Shown: positions 37,789 through 50,712, counted from the stretch's first letter. The stretch: DNA of 64,000 nucleotides from Melanocharis versteri (GCA_013397845.1 VZTG01005436.1:2785638-2849637), one strand, 5' to 3'. Notes: generated from the letters alone by a model not told the origin. Program-made: numbers and translations.

Positions 37789-38628
37789 TGGCTGGCAGGG
37801 AAGAAGACTGGCCTGGCTGAAGAGAGTTTTGGCTGGAATTCAGGAAAAAAAAAGGAGAGTTTATGACCTTTGGAAGAAGGGGTAAGCAACGAAGGAGGAT
37901 TGCAAGGATTCTATGAGGTTATGCAGGGAGAAAATTAGAAGTGCCAAAGCCCACCTAGAACTTAATCTGGACACTGTTGTAAAAGACAATTTAAAAAAAG
38001 TTCTATAAATGCACTAGCAACAAAAGGAGGGCTAAGGAGAATCTCCATCCTTTACTGGACACAGGGGAAAACGTAGGGACAAAGGATGAGGAAAAGGCTG
38101 AGGTACTTAATGCCTTCTTTGCCTCAGTCCTTAACAGTAAGGCCAGTTGTTCTCCAGCAATGCAGCCTCCTGAGCAGGAAGACAGGGACAGGGAGCAGAA
38201 TGAAGCCTCCATATCCCAGAAGGAAATGGTCAGTGGCCTGCTATGCCACTTACACATGCACTGTTCTATAGGGCTGGACAGGATCTACCCAAGGGTACTG
38301 AGGGAGCTGGAGAAAGTGCTCACCAAATCACTTTCCATCATCCATCAGCAGACCTGTCTGACTGGGGATGTCTAACTGGAAGTTAGCAAATGTGACTCTC
38401 ACCTAAAAGAAGGGTTGAAAGGACAATCTGAGAAACTACAAGCCTATCAGTCTGATCTTAGTGCCAGAGAGGGTCATGGAGCAGATCATCCCAGGAAGTG
38501 CACAAAAACCATGTAGATGTGGCGCTTAGGGTCATGGTTTGGTGGTGAACATGATGGCACTGGGTTAATGGTTGGACTTGGTGATCTTAAGGGTCTTGTC
38601 CAACCTAAATGATTCCATGATTGTATGA
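37789..38628 (+). mobile_element. CR1 LINE, ORF2 piece joined to 3' end
   Basis: It begins in CR1 ORF2 (GGCTGGCAGGGAAGAAGACT) and continues through GGAGAGTTTATGACCTTTGG, AACAAAAGGAGGGCTAAGG and GAGCAGATCATCCC, the linker between endonuclease and reverse transcriptase and the start of the latter. At about 38490 it skips most of the reverse-transcriptase domain and resumes in the 3' UTR (GATGTGGCGCTTAGGGTCATGG split at 38517-38538; GGTCTTGTCCAACCTAAATG), ending GATTCCATGATTGTATG. Frameshifts and stops are present. The internal loss could come from deletion or template jumping. Confidence 0.93.
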
Positions 38629-40838
38629 AAAATCTCCTAAATAAAGGTGATCATGGAGGCAAAGAATGAGCAGCAGAGGGAAAGGGAATATGAGGAAAAT
38701 GGTAAAGGGGAAAAAAAGAGAACATGAGCAAGCAGGATGCTCCACTGACAGTAGAAAGGATGGAAGACAAGGAAGTCAGATTTGTACCCAAGGAAAGAGA
38801 TACACATGATGGGAGGCTGTCCTTGACAGCTGAAAACCTGTCTTCTAACTGGATCTACAAATAAGAAAGGTGTATCAAATGGATATGGAATATGGATTTA
38901 GGTTTAAAAATTATTCTGAACAATACTGCACTTAAAAGATATGGCACTGGGCAAAGGAATGTCAGTGAGTAAAAAAAATTAGAAAGAAAACAGATTCAGT
39001 ACTATAGAGTGTAGTAATTGAGAGGAAACACAGGATTATGCCTAATCCGGTACGGGAAATGGATGTGGTTAGTGAGAAACAAGTGAAATGATTGTGTACT
39101 AATACTTAGGTCATAGACCAGAGAAGAAAAAATGGAATTTCAATTGCTGATGTGAAGCAATATATTGCAGGAATAACAGAAAATGCAATCGGGATTGGAG
39201 CATGACTATGTTCAGGAAAGGTGAAAACAGAAGTAAAAATGGTTGACAAGAACTGAACATGAATAATGGCAATGGCATGAGAAGGAATAGCATCAATAAT
39301 ACAAAATCCTTTTAGGAGAAAGACAGTGTGCAGCAGATTCTCAGTTCCTTTCAACGAGACCTCTTCCTCTTTTTCCCCCAAAGAAATTTTTGCCTGACAC
39401 TCAAAAGACACAATTCATAGTAGAAAACAACATTTTAAATTATGAATTAGAAATAGCAAAACAAATGGATCTAGTAGCAGCAGGGGTCCAGTTATTTCTG
39501 GATGTGAGATCCTATGTTCTTTACTAAAAACAGTTAAACAAGGAGGATTGTGGGTATTATTAGGGTTGATTTTGAGAGTAGCGAAGTTTTCTGTAAAACA
39601 ATAGGATTAAGAAAATAATGAGTTGTAAGACCATTATTTGATTTTGTTTACATTAAACAGAGAAATAATGAAAATGCTTGTAATAAAAGTTCAGGACTTC
39701 AAAGGGGCAAGTTTGATAAACTAAAAGAAAATAGTTTATTAAATATTCACCTGGCCTGAGGAGGTATCAGACAGAAAGAACGATCTGAGGTCTTGAGGCA
39801 GAACTACAGAACTGCAACTGAACAAGCAAGACCATGAACATAAGGACTGAAAGCCAAATTTATGCTATAAATTGGAAACTCATAAGCTGGAAATATCAAA
39901 GAGAAACTCATAAAATCACACAGATAAAATCATATATATTTTATATATCATTATATCATGCTGATATAATCATAAAAGACAAAGACACTGCTGAAGTGTA
40001 TCAGATATGCTTCTGCTAGACAAAGGTCACTGCAGTGCTCTTACTGTACAAGTCAAGAGCTCACCTCGAGCACTGAGCAAAGGTTTCATTACCCATATTA
40101 AAGGAAACTGGTCTCAAACTGGTGCAGAGCAAGCTTACCAGGGGATCAAAAGAGCAGGATAAGCTTTGCCCAGACAAGAAGAGGACCCTAGGTCAACCTT
40201 GGAAGAGGTAGACTTCTGTGAGAGCTACAAGGTTTGTTTCCATAAATATTTTGCAGAGGCAGTAAAAGTGCTATTTAAGCAAAATGACAGTGTTAACTCG
40301 AGAACAAGTGAATATAAACAGGCCACAATGAAATTCAGGCTCAAGTTAGAAGAAAGCTTCTAGCCTGACTGCACAGAGGTTTTGGAACATAATTTTAATG
40401 ACAGCAGTGAAGACAAAGAACTTAACGGGATTTGATCACTTTGCAAATGGCATAGCAGGAGGAGGTTGCCTGGAATAGTAAGAGAACAAATGCTAGGATC
40501 AGGAAATCTTTTCCATTCCTAATTTAAATAAAAAACTGTTCACTGAAACTTGGCAGAAGCTATTCAATGCTGTGTTTTAATGGCTTTGTTATTTCATGAA
40601 ATGTACTTAAAAGGATTGTTAAAAGAAAAACCTTTCTGTTGAAAGACAGCATGGTGTTTTTATGAAGTACAAACAATAAGTATCCTGGCATCCTAGCAAG
40701 CACACTGAAAGCCCATTAAAATAAACTGCAGCAAATTCATTAGGAATAGTGATAACTATAAAAATGAGGCATTATTGCAACAGCCTAAATTTCATGTATT
40801 CTGGAGTTATGTATTTTGGTAAAATTGATGATAGGAAA
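38629..40838. other. No gene recognised
   Basis: AT-rich sequence. An imperfect TA-rich palindromic run lies at about 39930-39975. Frames up to 101 codons (39106-39411 minus) are Phe/Leu/Ser-rich and have no support. Confidence 0.5.
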
Positions 40839-40965
40839 AACCATCTGTGGTTAGGACAGTGGACTGGGAGTTAACAGTTCAGTTCCTGAACCTGACATAA
40901 ACTTTAGGGAAGCCATTCATTCTGCTGCTTAATTTGCTAGCTGTAAAAGTAAAATAATCATCTTC
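40839..40965 (+). repeat. MIR-like tRNA-derived SINE relic, sense
   Basis: The run GTGGTTAGGACAGTGGACTG, then GGGAGTTAACAGTTCAGTTCC, cited as landmarks at 40847-40886, and later TTTGCTAGCTGTAAAAGTA with AAAATAATCATC, follow in order the tRNA-related head, core and CTGTAAAAT-type segment of MIR SINEs as I know them. Divergence is high, in line with an insertion predating birds. The call rests on pattern memory and not on an alignment score. Confidence 0.65.
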
Positions 40966-42385
40966 TTTTCCCTTGCCCGATATATATCAAGGTCTCCACA
41001 CCTGGAGATGGCGACTGTTGAGAACACCAAGGCTAGTTCTCATATTACATTTCTCATGTTACTGCAACCAGCAAATCGATCATGCAAGATGACTTTGGCT
41101 CTGCTGGTTTATTCCCACTGTGCTGGATACTAGCAACAGACTGAGCAGTGCTTTTACAAGTAAAATCACACAACGACTTGGAATTCAACCACGACAGAAG
41201 TCAACATTTCTATATCAACCTGAAAGATCAAAGCTCTGGCTTGTAAATGAATTATACATAAATGAAAGACAATGCAACTTTAACCATTCTTCACATGGTT
41301 AGTCACAAAACTCTCATATTAACAACTGCCAGTATTCAAGTTCAAAGGTCCAACTCAGTCACACTCTTAAGATTTAAGTAAAAATAAAATGTACATTTTA
41401 ACTTCACCCTTAATATCTTTTCATAGAATATACTCTATTTTTTAAGACATCTCTCTGAATGCTTGTTTTATACAACTTCAGTACCTCCCAACAACATAAC
41501 AAAAGGAAATGGGATAAACCCCAAGGATTTCAGTGTAAGCAGAAAACCTTGCTGCATGTCTGGAGAAGGTTTTGTGAAAAACAAGGATTACCACATTTGC
41601 ATAAAGGTTGACTTGTTTTAGTCCATATTTTGCAATGGGAGGCCTTTCATAATTCTCTTGCTTGTTATTATTTTTACAACTTATAAGGCAACATGGAAAC
41701 TCATTCTACCTCCTATGAATTGAACACTTACAAACTTTCATCTTCATTTAGAAAAACCCAGTAAATATGAATTAATAAGCCCTACTTAACATGACGCAGG
41801 ACAAATTCTATCTATCTCATATGCAGAGAGCAGAGTTTTATCATCTTCTTTCTGCCAAAAAATCCAGCAAAGAGATGAAGCAGCAGAGTAGATGAAGCAG
41901 TTCTTCCAATAGATCTGGAAGACTGCCCATGTTACGCAACATCCACATCATGGCACACATTATTTCGGGTTACTGCTGAATGACTACGTGAACAGTGCAG
42001 ATTAATCCCATGCAGAAAAGAAACAAACAATGCTGAAAGTTGTGCCAGCCAGAAAGCAGCCACTCACAGTAACACTGCTGGGGACTATTTTATACAAGCG
42101 AAATAGACAGATAGACATAGCCTTTTTGCATATGAAGCTGGTTTGTCATGCACTGCACACAGGCCAAAGGAAATGCTTCTGGTCTTTGTGCAAGACTTTC
42201 TGTAAATAACACCAAACTTACACCTTCAGGTAGTCACATGCCATTATTCTTTATCAGAAGCATTCCTGACTTTACAGATCCAATCCTAAAAGCAAAAAAA
42301 GGCTCACTTCTTAGATCTCCTGAGCCTAGGAAGAACCCTAGTGAATGGAGAGGAAGGCTAAAGAGAAAGAGTCTTCCTGCATGCA
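40966..42385. other. No gene recognised
   Basis: Unique sequence up to the LTR target site. A 122-codon plus-strand frame (42148-42516) runs into the LTR and has no support. Confidence 0.5.
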
Positions 42386-42391
42386 GCTATT
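42386..42391 (+). repeat. Target-site duplication, left copy (GCTATT)
   Basis: GCTATT immediately precedes the LTR start and recurs exactly at 43080-43085 after the LTR end, which is the signature of integrase-mediated insertion with a 6-bp stagger. Confidence 0.85.
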
Positions 42392-42682
42392 TGTCGTGGT
42401 GGTTCACAGCCTGCCTGCACCCTCTGACCAGGCTGTGGCAGAGTTCACAGGCAGGGTTCATTGGCTGGACCTTGCCGCATCTCCCTGCCCTTCTCCTTAG
42501 GGCAAGAAACCCCTGAAGCTCCCAGAACACCTTTCCCTGTTCTCCCCAGTTTGCCCAACTTCGGTTAGGTTCCAGAGAATCCGTGGTTATTGGTTATTTG
42601 TACCTTTCCTCCACCTATGTACGGCCCCCTGTCCCTGCCCGGATTGGGCTATTTGAATGTATCCCTCTGCCCCGCTTGAGGG

Positions 42683-42689
42683 TACAAAA
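42683..42689 (+). promoter_or_regulatory. TATA-like box in LTR U3
   Basis: TACAAAA in the context GAGGGTACAAAACCCC, about 110-120 bases before the first AATAAA, the expected place for the retroviral core promoter. Confidence 0.5.
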
Positions 42690-42798
42690 CCCCTTGTAAT
42701 GCACGGCTCCTGGCTCCTCGCTCCTGACTCCCCCGCTCCCCTCTCCTCGCTCCTCACCCCTCACCCCCCGGCTCTCCAACCCTGCTCCTGGACCCTGG

Positions 42799-42804
42799 AA
42801 TAAA
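42799..42804 (+). terminator. LTR polyadenylation hexamer
   Basis: AATAAA in GGAATAAACCCTG; a second AATAAA follows at 42858-42863. Either could mark the end of the R region. Confidence 0.55.
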
Positions 42805-43079
42805 CCCTGTCCTTCCATTCTGAGGAGCTCTTCTCGTCTTGAACATCATCGGGGTCAAATAAACCCTCGGTGCCTTGTACGGGGGGCCGCCTCTTTCTCA
42901 TCTGTCTCTAGCATCTCCTGAGCCCGGCCGGCTCAGTGTGAGAGTGGCTGCGTGTATTCTATCGCACGGGTGAGAGAGCTGCCTGCGAGGTGCCAGAGAA
43001 GCACCGCCGGGGGTTCCCTAGCTACGGGCACCCCCTGGAATAAGCAGCGGTTTCTCCATCGACCACCCACACGGCGATA

Positions 43080-43085
43080 GCTATT
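43080..43085 (+). repeat. Target-site duplication, right copy (GCTATT)
   Basis: Exact match to 42386-42391, directly after the LTR end. Confidence 0.85.
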
Positions 43086-43514
43086 TGTACAACTGGAATT
43101 TGCCTTTGAAGGCTGATGTTTTTATTAAATGGCCACCACAGGCTGCATCCTTGGTGAGAGTATACTGACCTCTCTCCTTTAAGTCAACCATGTTTGGGGA
43201 ACAGAAGTGCATCAAATGCAACTCAATGGGAAAGCAGGTCAAAAGTTTAATCTATCACAATCTCCAGGTACCAGATTCCAACAAGCATGTTCTCAAATTA
43301 AGGGAGAGAAAAAATCATGAAAGACCATAAAACACCAAGATACAAACTGCAGCTCATGAAGCTTCCAAGTTCCAGCCTCCAGGAAAAGCATGGCATGTAC
43401 CTACTGCTGGTGTGCAAGAAGACTGGACAGGTCTTGCAGCTTTCTCTCAGCCATTGGGCTATGATTCTAATTGCAAACAAGTTGCTGAGGTAGGTGGACC
43501 TTGGTCTGCCTTCA
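43086..43514. other. No gene recognised
   Basis: Short spacer between the solo LTR and the next CR1. An 83-codon minus frame at 43298-43549 overlaps the CR1 edge and has no support. Confidence 0.5.
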
Positions 43515-44043
43515 CATGACCATCCTTGGACCTCCTGGAATGAGTCCACAGAAGGGCCATGAAGATGATCACAGCACTGGAATTGTATGAAGACAGGCTG
43601 AGAGAGTTGGGACAGTTCAGTCTGCAGAAGAGAAGGCTTGGTGGAGACCTTATAGCACCATCCAGTGCCTAAAGGGGGCTACAAGAGAGCTGGAGAGGGA
43701 CTTTTGACAAGGGCACGGTGATAGAACAAGGGGGAATGGCTTTACACCAGAAGAGGGCAGATCTAAATTTAAGAAGACGTTTACATGTTAACACTTTTCC
43801 TAACATTTATTTGTTAGGAAGAAATTCTTTACTCAGAGGCTAGTGAGGCAGTGGAACCAGTTGCCCAGAGAAGTTATGGATGCCCCATCCCTGGAAGTGC
43901 TCAAGGCCAGATTGTATGGGGCTCTGAACAACCTGGTCTAGTGAAAGATGTCCCATGAACTCCCATAGCAGAGGGGCTGGAATGAGATGACCTTTAAGGT
44001 CCCTTCCAACCCAATGGTTATTTTATGATTCTATGATTTTTAT
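43515..44043 (+). mobile_element. CR1 LINE 3' end, sense orientation
   Basis: It carries the usual sense CR1 3' text: GTCCACAGAAGGGCCATGAA, then AGACAGGCTGAGAGAGTTGG, GAAATTCTTTACTCAGAGGC, CTGGAAGTGCTCAAGGCCAG and AGGTCCCTTCCAACCCAATG, ending in the terminal ATTCTATG-type repeat (TTTTATGATTCTATGATT). It is 5'-truncated and preserves only the 3' UTR. A 24-bp perfect hairpin at 43797-43820 interrupts the consensus text. Confidence 0.95.
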
Positions 44044-47000
44044 GTTTGTGTTTTCTCAAAGCCTGTTCACACGAAAAAAAAAAATAGATACACAATATGC
44101 TTTTTCAAAGAGTCAACACATGGTTTAGTAGAAATCAGTGATACTTCGTGAAACACTGCCAACCCCGAGGGGTTTACACAACAAAATGACAAAACAAAAT
44201 AAAAATCTGGAAATAGCAGAGGCAGAAGAGGAAGTTTGTTTTACAAATTTTTGACTAGCATATTTGTTTTTCAAAGTTTGTTTCCATAATTGGTAGGGGT
44301 GATATTTTTACATTATCAAGAATTCTTTGCAGGATTCAAGTTCTTTTGCCATAGGAAAATTTAAGCTCTAAAACTGCTACAAATTGGATCAGTACAGTAT
44401 TCAGCATGTTGTACCCTCTAAGATTGGAATTTCCTTGGGTTTTTTTTCTCTTCTGGTGTTCCTCAATAATAGCTCACGTAACGAACATTGCAAGCATAAA
44501 CTGAACCTGCTGATGACATGGATGCAGAGCTCTCCCTCCTACATCAAAACCCAGGAAAGGTTTAGGAAGAAAATCAGGGCAGTGTTTTATCTACCGCAGT
44601 ATTGAGACTTCTCTCCCTCTGCTCATACGGGAGTAAACTGACGAAGATTCTTAAAATTTTTCCTTGATCTTGGGAAATCTCTGGAGTGCCACAACATCCC
44701 ACTCTGGTGCTAATCCCATGAACTACCAATTAATTTCACAGCCATAAGCCTAAACCATGAACATGACTTTAGGGGAGCTGCACCTGCCCTGGCTTGCAGC
44801 AGGATTCTTGATGACACCTACAAATACTTGCTAAACTTTCTTTCCCAAGCTGTATGGCAGCAGCAGTGGGACTGGGACCAAGAACCTATGATAAAGGACA
44901 ATGTTCTTCCCTTTATCCAAATGTCTGCTCCCACCACTTGAATCTGAGATCCTTTTGGCTTACCCAGGGCCTGGGAGAGGATACAGCTCAGCCTTGAATA
45001 TTCTCCCTGCCTTTACATAGTAATGAAAAAAACAATGACCATAGGAAAAGTATTAGTCTATCAGGGTGTTCTGTACCATGAGAACAAAATTCCTGAGAAT
45101 CTCATGCCATGCCAGGCAAACTACAGGCAAAGACAGAAGAGCCTGCTGGTTATAAAGCATGCTATTAATCTTTGCTTTTCTCTTCCACTTGCAAGCAAAA
45201 CAGTCCCAACTCTAGGAATTTTACATAATTCACTTTACTGCCAATTAACACAAAATTCTAATTACTGATTCAGATGCTGGTGGGGGGTGGGGGGAGGAGG
45301 AGATTAGCTTCTTCCCCTTCCTAGCCTAGATTTCCCTTGTTTCCCTCACATGTCACCCTCAGTCTGCTGGAGGACAGGCAGCACAGGCAGCTGGGGCCAG
45401 GCAGCTGCTCCTTCCTGCTGTGCCTCCCTTATTCCTTCTCCCCATCTTGTTCTTCCTGCCCCTCTGAGGACCAGGAGTGGTCCCACAGATGTGGCCCAGC
45501 AACGGTCCCTTTCCAGATGTCTCCTCCTGCTTGCTCATGACACTGCTCTTCCCCAAGCATGTGTGGGCCTGGCAGTGGGGACTGCTTACCGACACCCTCC
45601 ATGAGGCACCCCACAGCCTCACCCAAACCCCCTGACTTACACCCCAAACCCTCACTGACAACATAACCCCAGAAACCAGGGCAGTTGTAATTTCAGAAAT
45701 CACACTGCGAGCCCTTCTTTTGAACCAGCAAAAAAAGGAAAAGAAACGGCAAGAGGCCAAAACACGCATTGCCCAGGCATCTCCGAAAGCTGCAGCAGCT
45801 GGGCTGCTAACGCACACGGCTGACATCAGCCAGGCTGGGTTTTTGCAAGCAACTCATTCTGTTTTTTCCAGACAAAATCAGTTTTAGCTGCAAAATCCAG
45901 TTATCCAGGTGGGTATCTCTGGTTTGGGGAAAGAGGGGGTGTTTCAAGCATGGGGAAAATGCACTGGTAGGGTGTGGGAAGGGGCAAGTGTTGCATCTGC
46001 TGGGGTTGCAGTTGGCAGAGTCACACCAGCAGGACTGTGAATTTTGTGCCAGTAAAACTTTCAGGGTAATGCTCCAAAAGTAATAGCTGTAAATATTTAT
46101 CTTTTATGCTTAAAAAGCCTGACTGCACAGAACTGCTAGATGCTGGTGCATGCACTGGAGGGATAGGAGAAGGGGAAAAATGTCAAGGCCCAGGACGTTG
46201 TCTGCTAAGGTCCTTCTAAGGTAAATTTTCTGTAGCCTGTTAGCACGAAATCATCCGTTTTAGAGAGAAGCACGCATTGGAGTGTTTTGTTTTCTCAGAG
46301 AAGTGTGGAATTTGAAGCCAGGTCCTTTGGCTTATCTGTTGTAAACGATGACTGTTTCTCAGCACCACACCACTCAGTATTTCCTAGAGAAGGGATTCTG
46401 AGAAAAAAGAAAGAGCCCCAGTTCCCTAGAAGCATTAAATTAACACAAGGGATCTGTAAACGAAACAGCAGAGGTTTGAAAGCCTTACCCTTTACTGTTT
46501 CCTGCTTTCTTGGAAAAATCTCAGTATTAAAACAGATTGGATTACATTACAGGACTAGTTGCTGCTGAAGAATTTTATTTTGGGTTATAAAACACAATGT
46601 TTGCTGTTTTTCTAATTCAATTTGCTTTTACCTTCTTTATGTCACACTGTTAGTAAGGCTCCTGTGAGAAAATGCAGGTTGTTATTGCCTGCAAACTACC
46701 CCAATTATCATCTACTCTCACTTTGTAAAGTAATGTGGGTAGAAACTTGTAGTAAGTATAATGCTGATCTAAAGAAGTATGCTGAGATTTTAAATCCATT
46801 TAAAGCTTTTGCTTTGGGCATATAAAAAAATTACATTAAGAACTTGCTTCCCAAAAAAATCCCAACCTTAGAAGGTTAACACATCTCTAAATTAAAACAG
46901 TTATCCTAACACTACCAAGCAGTTTATATCTCTGAATTATAAAATGTAAACAAGTGATCTTGCAAATTTTATTTTCAAGGGTTTGTCCCTTTGTAGTGAA

Positions 47001-50000
47001 GTTTTCAGCTAGAATAACAACATCAGCAGCCTCGTGTGGACTCGGAATAATTTCACCACAAACGGCTGACTATAACTGCAGCCCTATGCCTGCAGTCCTG
47101 ACAAGGAAGACTCGCATTTAATACAGTGGGAATTTTTGCCAGGTGATAGCCACAGGATCAGGCTTCCTGGGTAGGATAAAAATCTAAAGCGAATTTTTAT
47201 TTCACATTTAAAAGTTTTAAGTAGGTGAAGTGAAAATTCTTGGCACTCCCAAATGACATCAAAGATTGAGGGAGGAAAAAAACAGGAGATTCTTGGTAGC
47301 AATATATTTAGCACCTTTCTTGGAATGTAATTGTTACTGGAAACTTTGGGGGTGTATCCATATGCGTTAACCACTCTTATACAGTAAAGTCTGGTTTCTG
47401 AACTCATAAAAGTATTACACAATATTCTAACTACCTCAAGAGGCCTGATAATAAAATCATAGCATTTCACAATAATTCTAAAGATAAAGAGAATAATCAA
47501 TTTAAGCTGGAAAAAAATATTCTACTGCATATGTTACTGCAATTAAAATTTCTCTGCATACTGCAGTGATGCTTCTCACATGGCAAGTATGATCAGAGTT
47601 AAAAATATAAAAGTGGCAGGCCTAGGCAAGTAATTGACTCTGCCAAATTTATAGATGTATGTAAAAATTTGATTTAATTATGTCTTTTTCTAACTATTCC
47701 TGGGCTGTGTGAAAAATGGGGGACAAAGGGAAGTTGTAGTGAAAACAAGTGATGCAGGTCAGGATCAGATTGTTTTTCCTGTTGTCTCTTAATAATATTC
47801 ATCTGTTTGGTTTCATCTTCCTGATGCCACCTATATGCTAAAACAGTGAACTTTTAATGAAGAACATTAAATGATACCATAATGCCCATAAGCAATATTC
47901 CTTCTTGAGATGGCACAGGACAGCACAGCACTATCAGATTTGAAAAAGAGGGAGTTGTGTGATTGAAAATCTATAGCCAGTGCCCAGTCTGTTTTCATGT
48001 TCTGGAGTGTTTATAAGAAGTTTTGTTTAAAGGTAAGAAAACAACAGGACAGTCCACCAAAGTCCTGTGCATTCCTCTTGACAAATATTTTACCACCAAC
48101 ACCTTTTTTTAAAAAAGACATTCATCAATCTAAAATCAAACTGCAGAGCCATTTTTAAGCTAGACAAGAAGAAAATATAAATGATGTGGACTAACTAACG
48201 AAAATGATGCAAGAATCCTACATATTTTTAAATTATTTTTTCTGGTTCTTCTTACATACTAATGTAGTTTCTAATATCATGAGCAGAAAATATAAACAAC
48301 CAAACATCATACAGTAATTACAATATTAAACAAATACTTCAAGTGTAAAAGCTTCTGCATTTCCAACTGAAATACTGAGATTTTTTTCAAAAAGTTAAAT
48401 ACAAAAATTATGGCTCAGACTTGCCTGCAATTTGCAGGTGACTTAAAATGACCTGAAAAATAAATTAAGATACTATTCACCAAAAGGAATTCCTAGCTGA
48501 GTATTCAGATCAAACAAAGACAACAGCTCTTATTACCTTTTGAATGTAATTTTAAATCTCAGGCACAGAATTACAGTAATTTTGAGAGCAGAAGGAATAA
48601 TTATGGTTCATACAGAAGTCTTTCTGTCTCCCAACTGCACATGTATGTATTAAATTATAATAAAGTAACTAAGTACTTGCTGAAGGAGAAAAAAAATTTC
48701 ATTTTTGTTGTTCAATACACAGTATGCCTGATCAGCTCTTAACACTCTCAGACTTATTTTCTTTTACCTCATCTCCTTCAGAATACATTTAGCACTGACC
48801 ATCAGATATTTCTAAGTGCTCCCACTGTCTGCCTTGTGACATGAGGGGTGCTCCTTATTATATAACAACTAAGTCCCAACAGCATTAGAAAAAGCCATTA
48901 ATGGACTAAAAATATTCCAGGTTGTCACAACCAATAAATATCCATGGCTGAATGTTTTTAAAGGAAGCTAATGTTAAATCTAGGTACTCTATTTGAGTCG
49001 CAATTCAAATAGAAAGGAAACTGTCTGAATTCTTCCCTCTCTTGTAGAATGCAATCCCTATAAACTTCTGGGAACTTTGGATTTCAGGAAAATCAGACCG
49101 ATATTACACAAGCATATTGAACTTTATGGAAATAAAATATTTTAAACTCTTCGTAAGGTTCTACACCCACTTCTTCTTTATATAGATATATATGTGGGTA
49201 GGTGTGCATACACATCTATTTTAGACATCTGACTTCTTAAAAAATCTTAAATATTGATCAGATACTGTGTGATTAACGTAAGTGCCAAGCTACCCACAAC
49301 CAACAACAATAAAAATATTCTCAGAAAGGATTTTTCTTAGGCTTCTGTAATATTTGCAGAAACAGTTCCATATTTTTAACATTTATAGCTAAAAAATTAT
49401 TCCACTGACAGATTTATGTAAAAACCACAGATATACTAAATATTTGGTAAAAGTCTTCAAAATAAATATGATTAGTGAATATGGTACAGTATCAGCTATT
49501 TTATATAAACATTCAAATTATTAGACCATTATGCTTTTCTTTTTTTAAAGAGGCTGTGCTAACAAATAGGTTTTAAGAACTTACCAAATAGACAGCATAT
49601 TTATTTTGAAAATAATATGCTTGGAGGAATATACTCCTGATTTAAATGTGGATGATACGACAAAATATTTGCTTTGAGGATAAGGAGTGACAGAATTAGA
49701 AAAGCAAATTCATTCTGTCTGAAATATTTAAGCAATTTAGTGGCTTCCTACTCTAAGTCCTACTCACAGTATAGAATATGAAGACAAGTCAATAAAGCTT
49801 GACAATAAAGCCAGAGGCAGTGCTGTAACTGATAGCCTTGGGTGCAAAAGAATAAATGGCTTAAATGCATAACGTGGACATATTCTCAGTTGATGGCCCA
49901 CTTGTTTAGCTTCTTTCAGTGGGACTATGACAATTTAAACCAGCTGAAGGCCTACCCCACCATTTGCTTGTTCAAACAATTCAATATGATCCCTGCTTCA

Positions 50001-50675
50001 TGGAGAAAGGAGGACAAGATTTCTAATAAAAGGAATACCACCACCTGATTTTGTGTTTTCTTTATTTTTAAAATAGGCAGAACTCTAAAAGTCAATAATA
50101 ATATACCATTGTAGATGTGGGACTGAAATCAATAAAACACAGTAAATTCAGTTATGGGAAACAGCTTTGAATGGTTTTAATTATATTTTCCTAGAAAGGC
50201 TTATAGAATGTTATTGATATTTGACCTGGAAAGTTCTGTTTTCTATTACAAAGTACATAATATCAATACAGCACCATATATGTCTGCATTCAAAGTCCTT
50301 AACCCTTTGCAGGCCCCAAATGAAAGGAGACACAGGTGGATTTTCTTTTTTTTTTTTAATCTGAGGAAAACAGATGTCATCAAACCTGTCACCTGTCATA
50401 AAGCATTAAACCTCCATTCAGGTAAAGAAGGAATGAGGTCTGAAACACCATTACATTCTAGCATGATGAAGAAAGACAGCAGACCATTCGTTTTGTCTAT
50501 GATGGTAGCTGTATGTTAACTGCTAAGATATCTTTCATTTTACGCCTGCCTCATTCTTTTTCTCTCCTAAAGCCAGCTCCTCTGCCTGGCACCCCTGGAA
50601 GCCTCTGCCTTCTGTGCACTTTCCTAAGTGCACATACCAGCTGATTGAATCCTTTATTAAATTAGATACTGAATT
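44044..50675. other. No gene recognised; GC-richer stretch at about 45340-45850
   Basis: Six and a half kilobases of mainly AT-rich unique sequence. At about 45340-45850 GC rises and a 155-codon minus frame (45359-45826) opens, but three overlapping frames are open at once and there are no matching splice or codon signals. The 138-codon minus frame at 47084-47500 is AT-rich and unsupported. No repeat family recognised. Confidence 0.5.
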
Positions 50676-50712
50676 AAAAAAAAAAAAAAAAAAAGAAAGA
50701 AAGAAAAAAAAA
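50676..50712 (+). repeat. Poly(A)/(GAAA)n tract
   Basis: Nineteen As are followed by GAAAGAAAG and a further A run. It could be the tail of a retroposed sequence, but the upstream stretch has no recognisable element body or flanking duplication. Confidence 0.85.

Larger units (their letters stand above)
42392..43079 (+). mobile_element. Solo LTR of an endogenous retrovirus (688 bp, class II/ERVK-like)
   Basis: It starts TGTCGTGGTGGTTCACAGCC and ends ACACGGCGATA, flanked by an exact 6-bp duplication (GCTATT). Six bases is usual for class II (alpha/beta-like) avian ERVs. The U3 part has a TATA-like TACAAAA at 42683-42689. Polyadenylation-type AATAAA hexamers lie at 42799-42804 and 42858-42863. 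The 3' third (about 42840-43079) is CpG-rich. The terminal dinucleotide reads TA where CA is expected, a single C-to-T change. No gag, pol or env sequence remains, so the provirus was lost by LTR-LTR recombination. Frames over it (42148-42516, 42615-42818) are not host genes. Confidence 0.9.

Noticed and set aside
42615..42818. 67-codon Gly/Glu-rich minus frame
   Set aside because: It is the antisense of the C/T-rich part of the solo LTR.
45359..45826. 155-codon minus-strand open frame in GC-richer DNA
   Set aside because: Several frames are open simultaneously on both strands, as expected when GC content lowers stop frequency; no coding signals agree.
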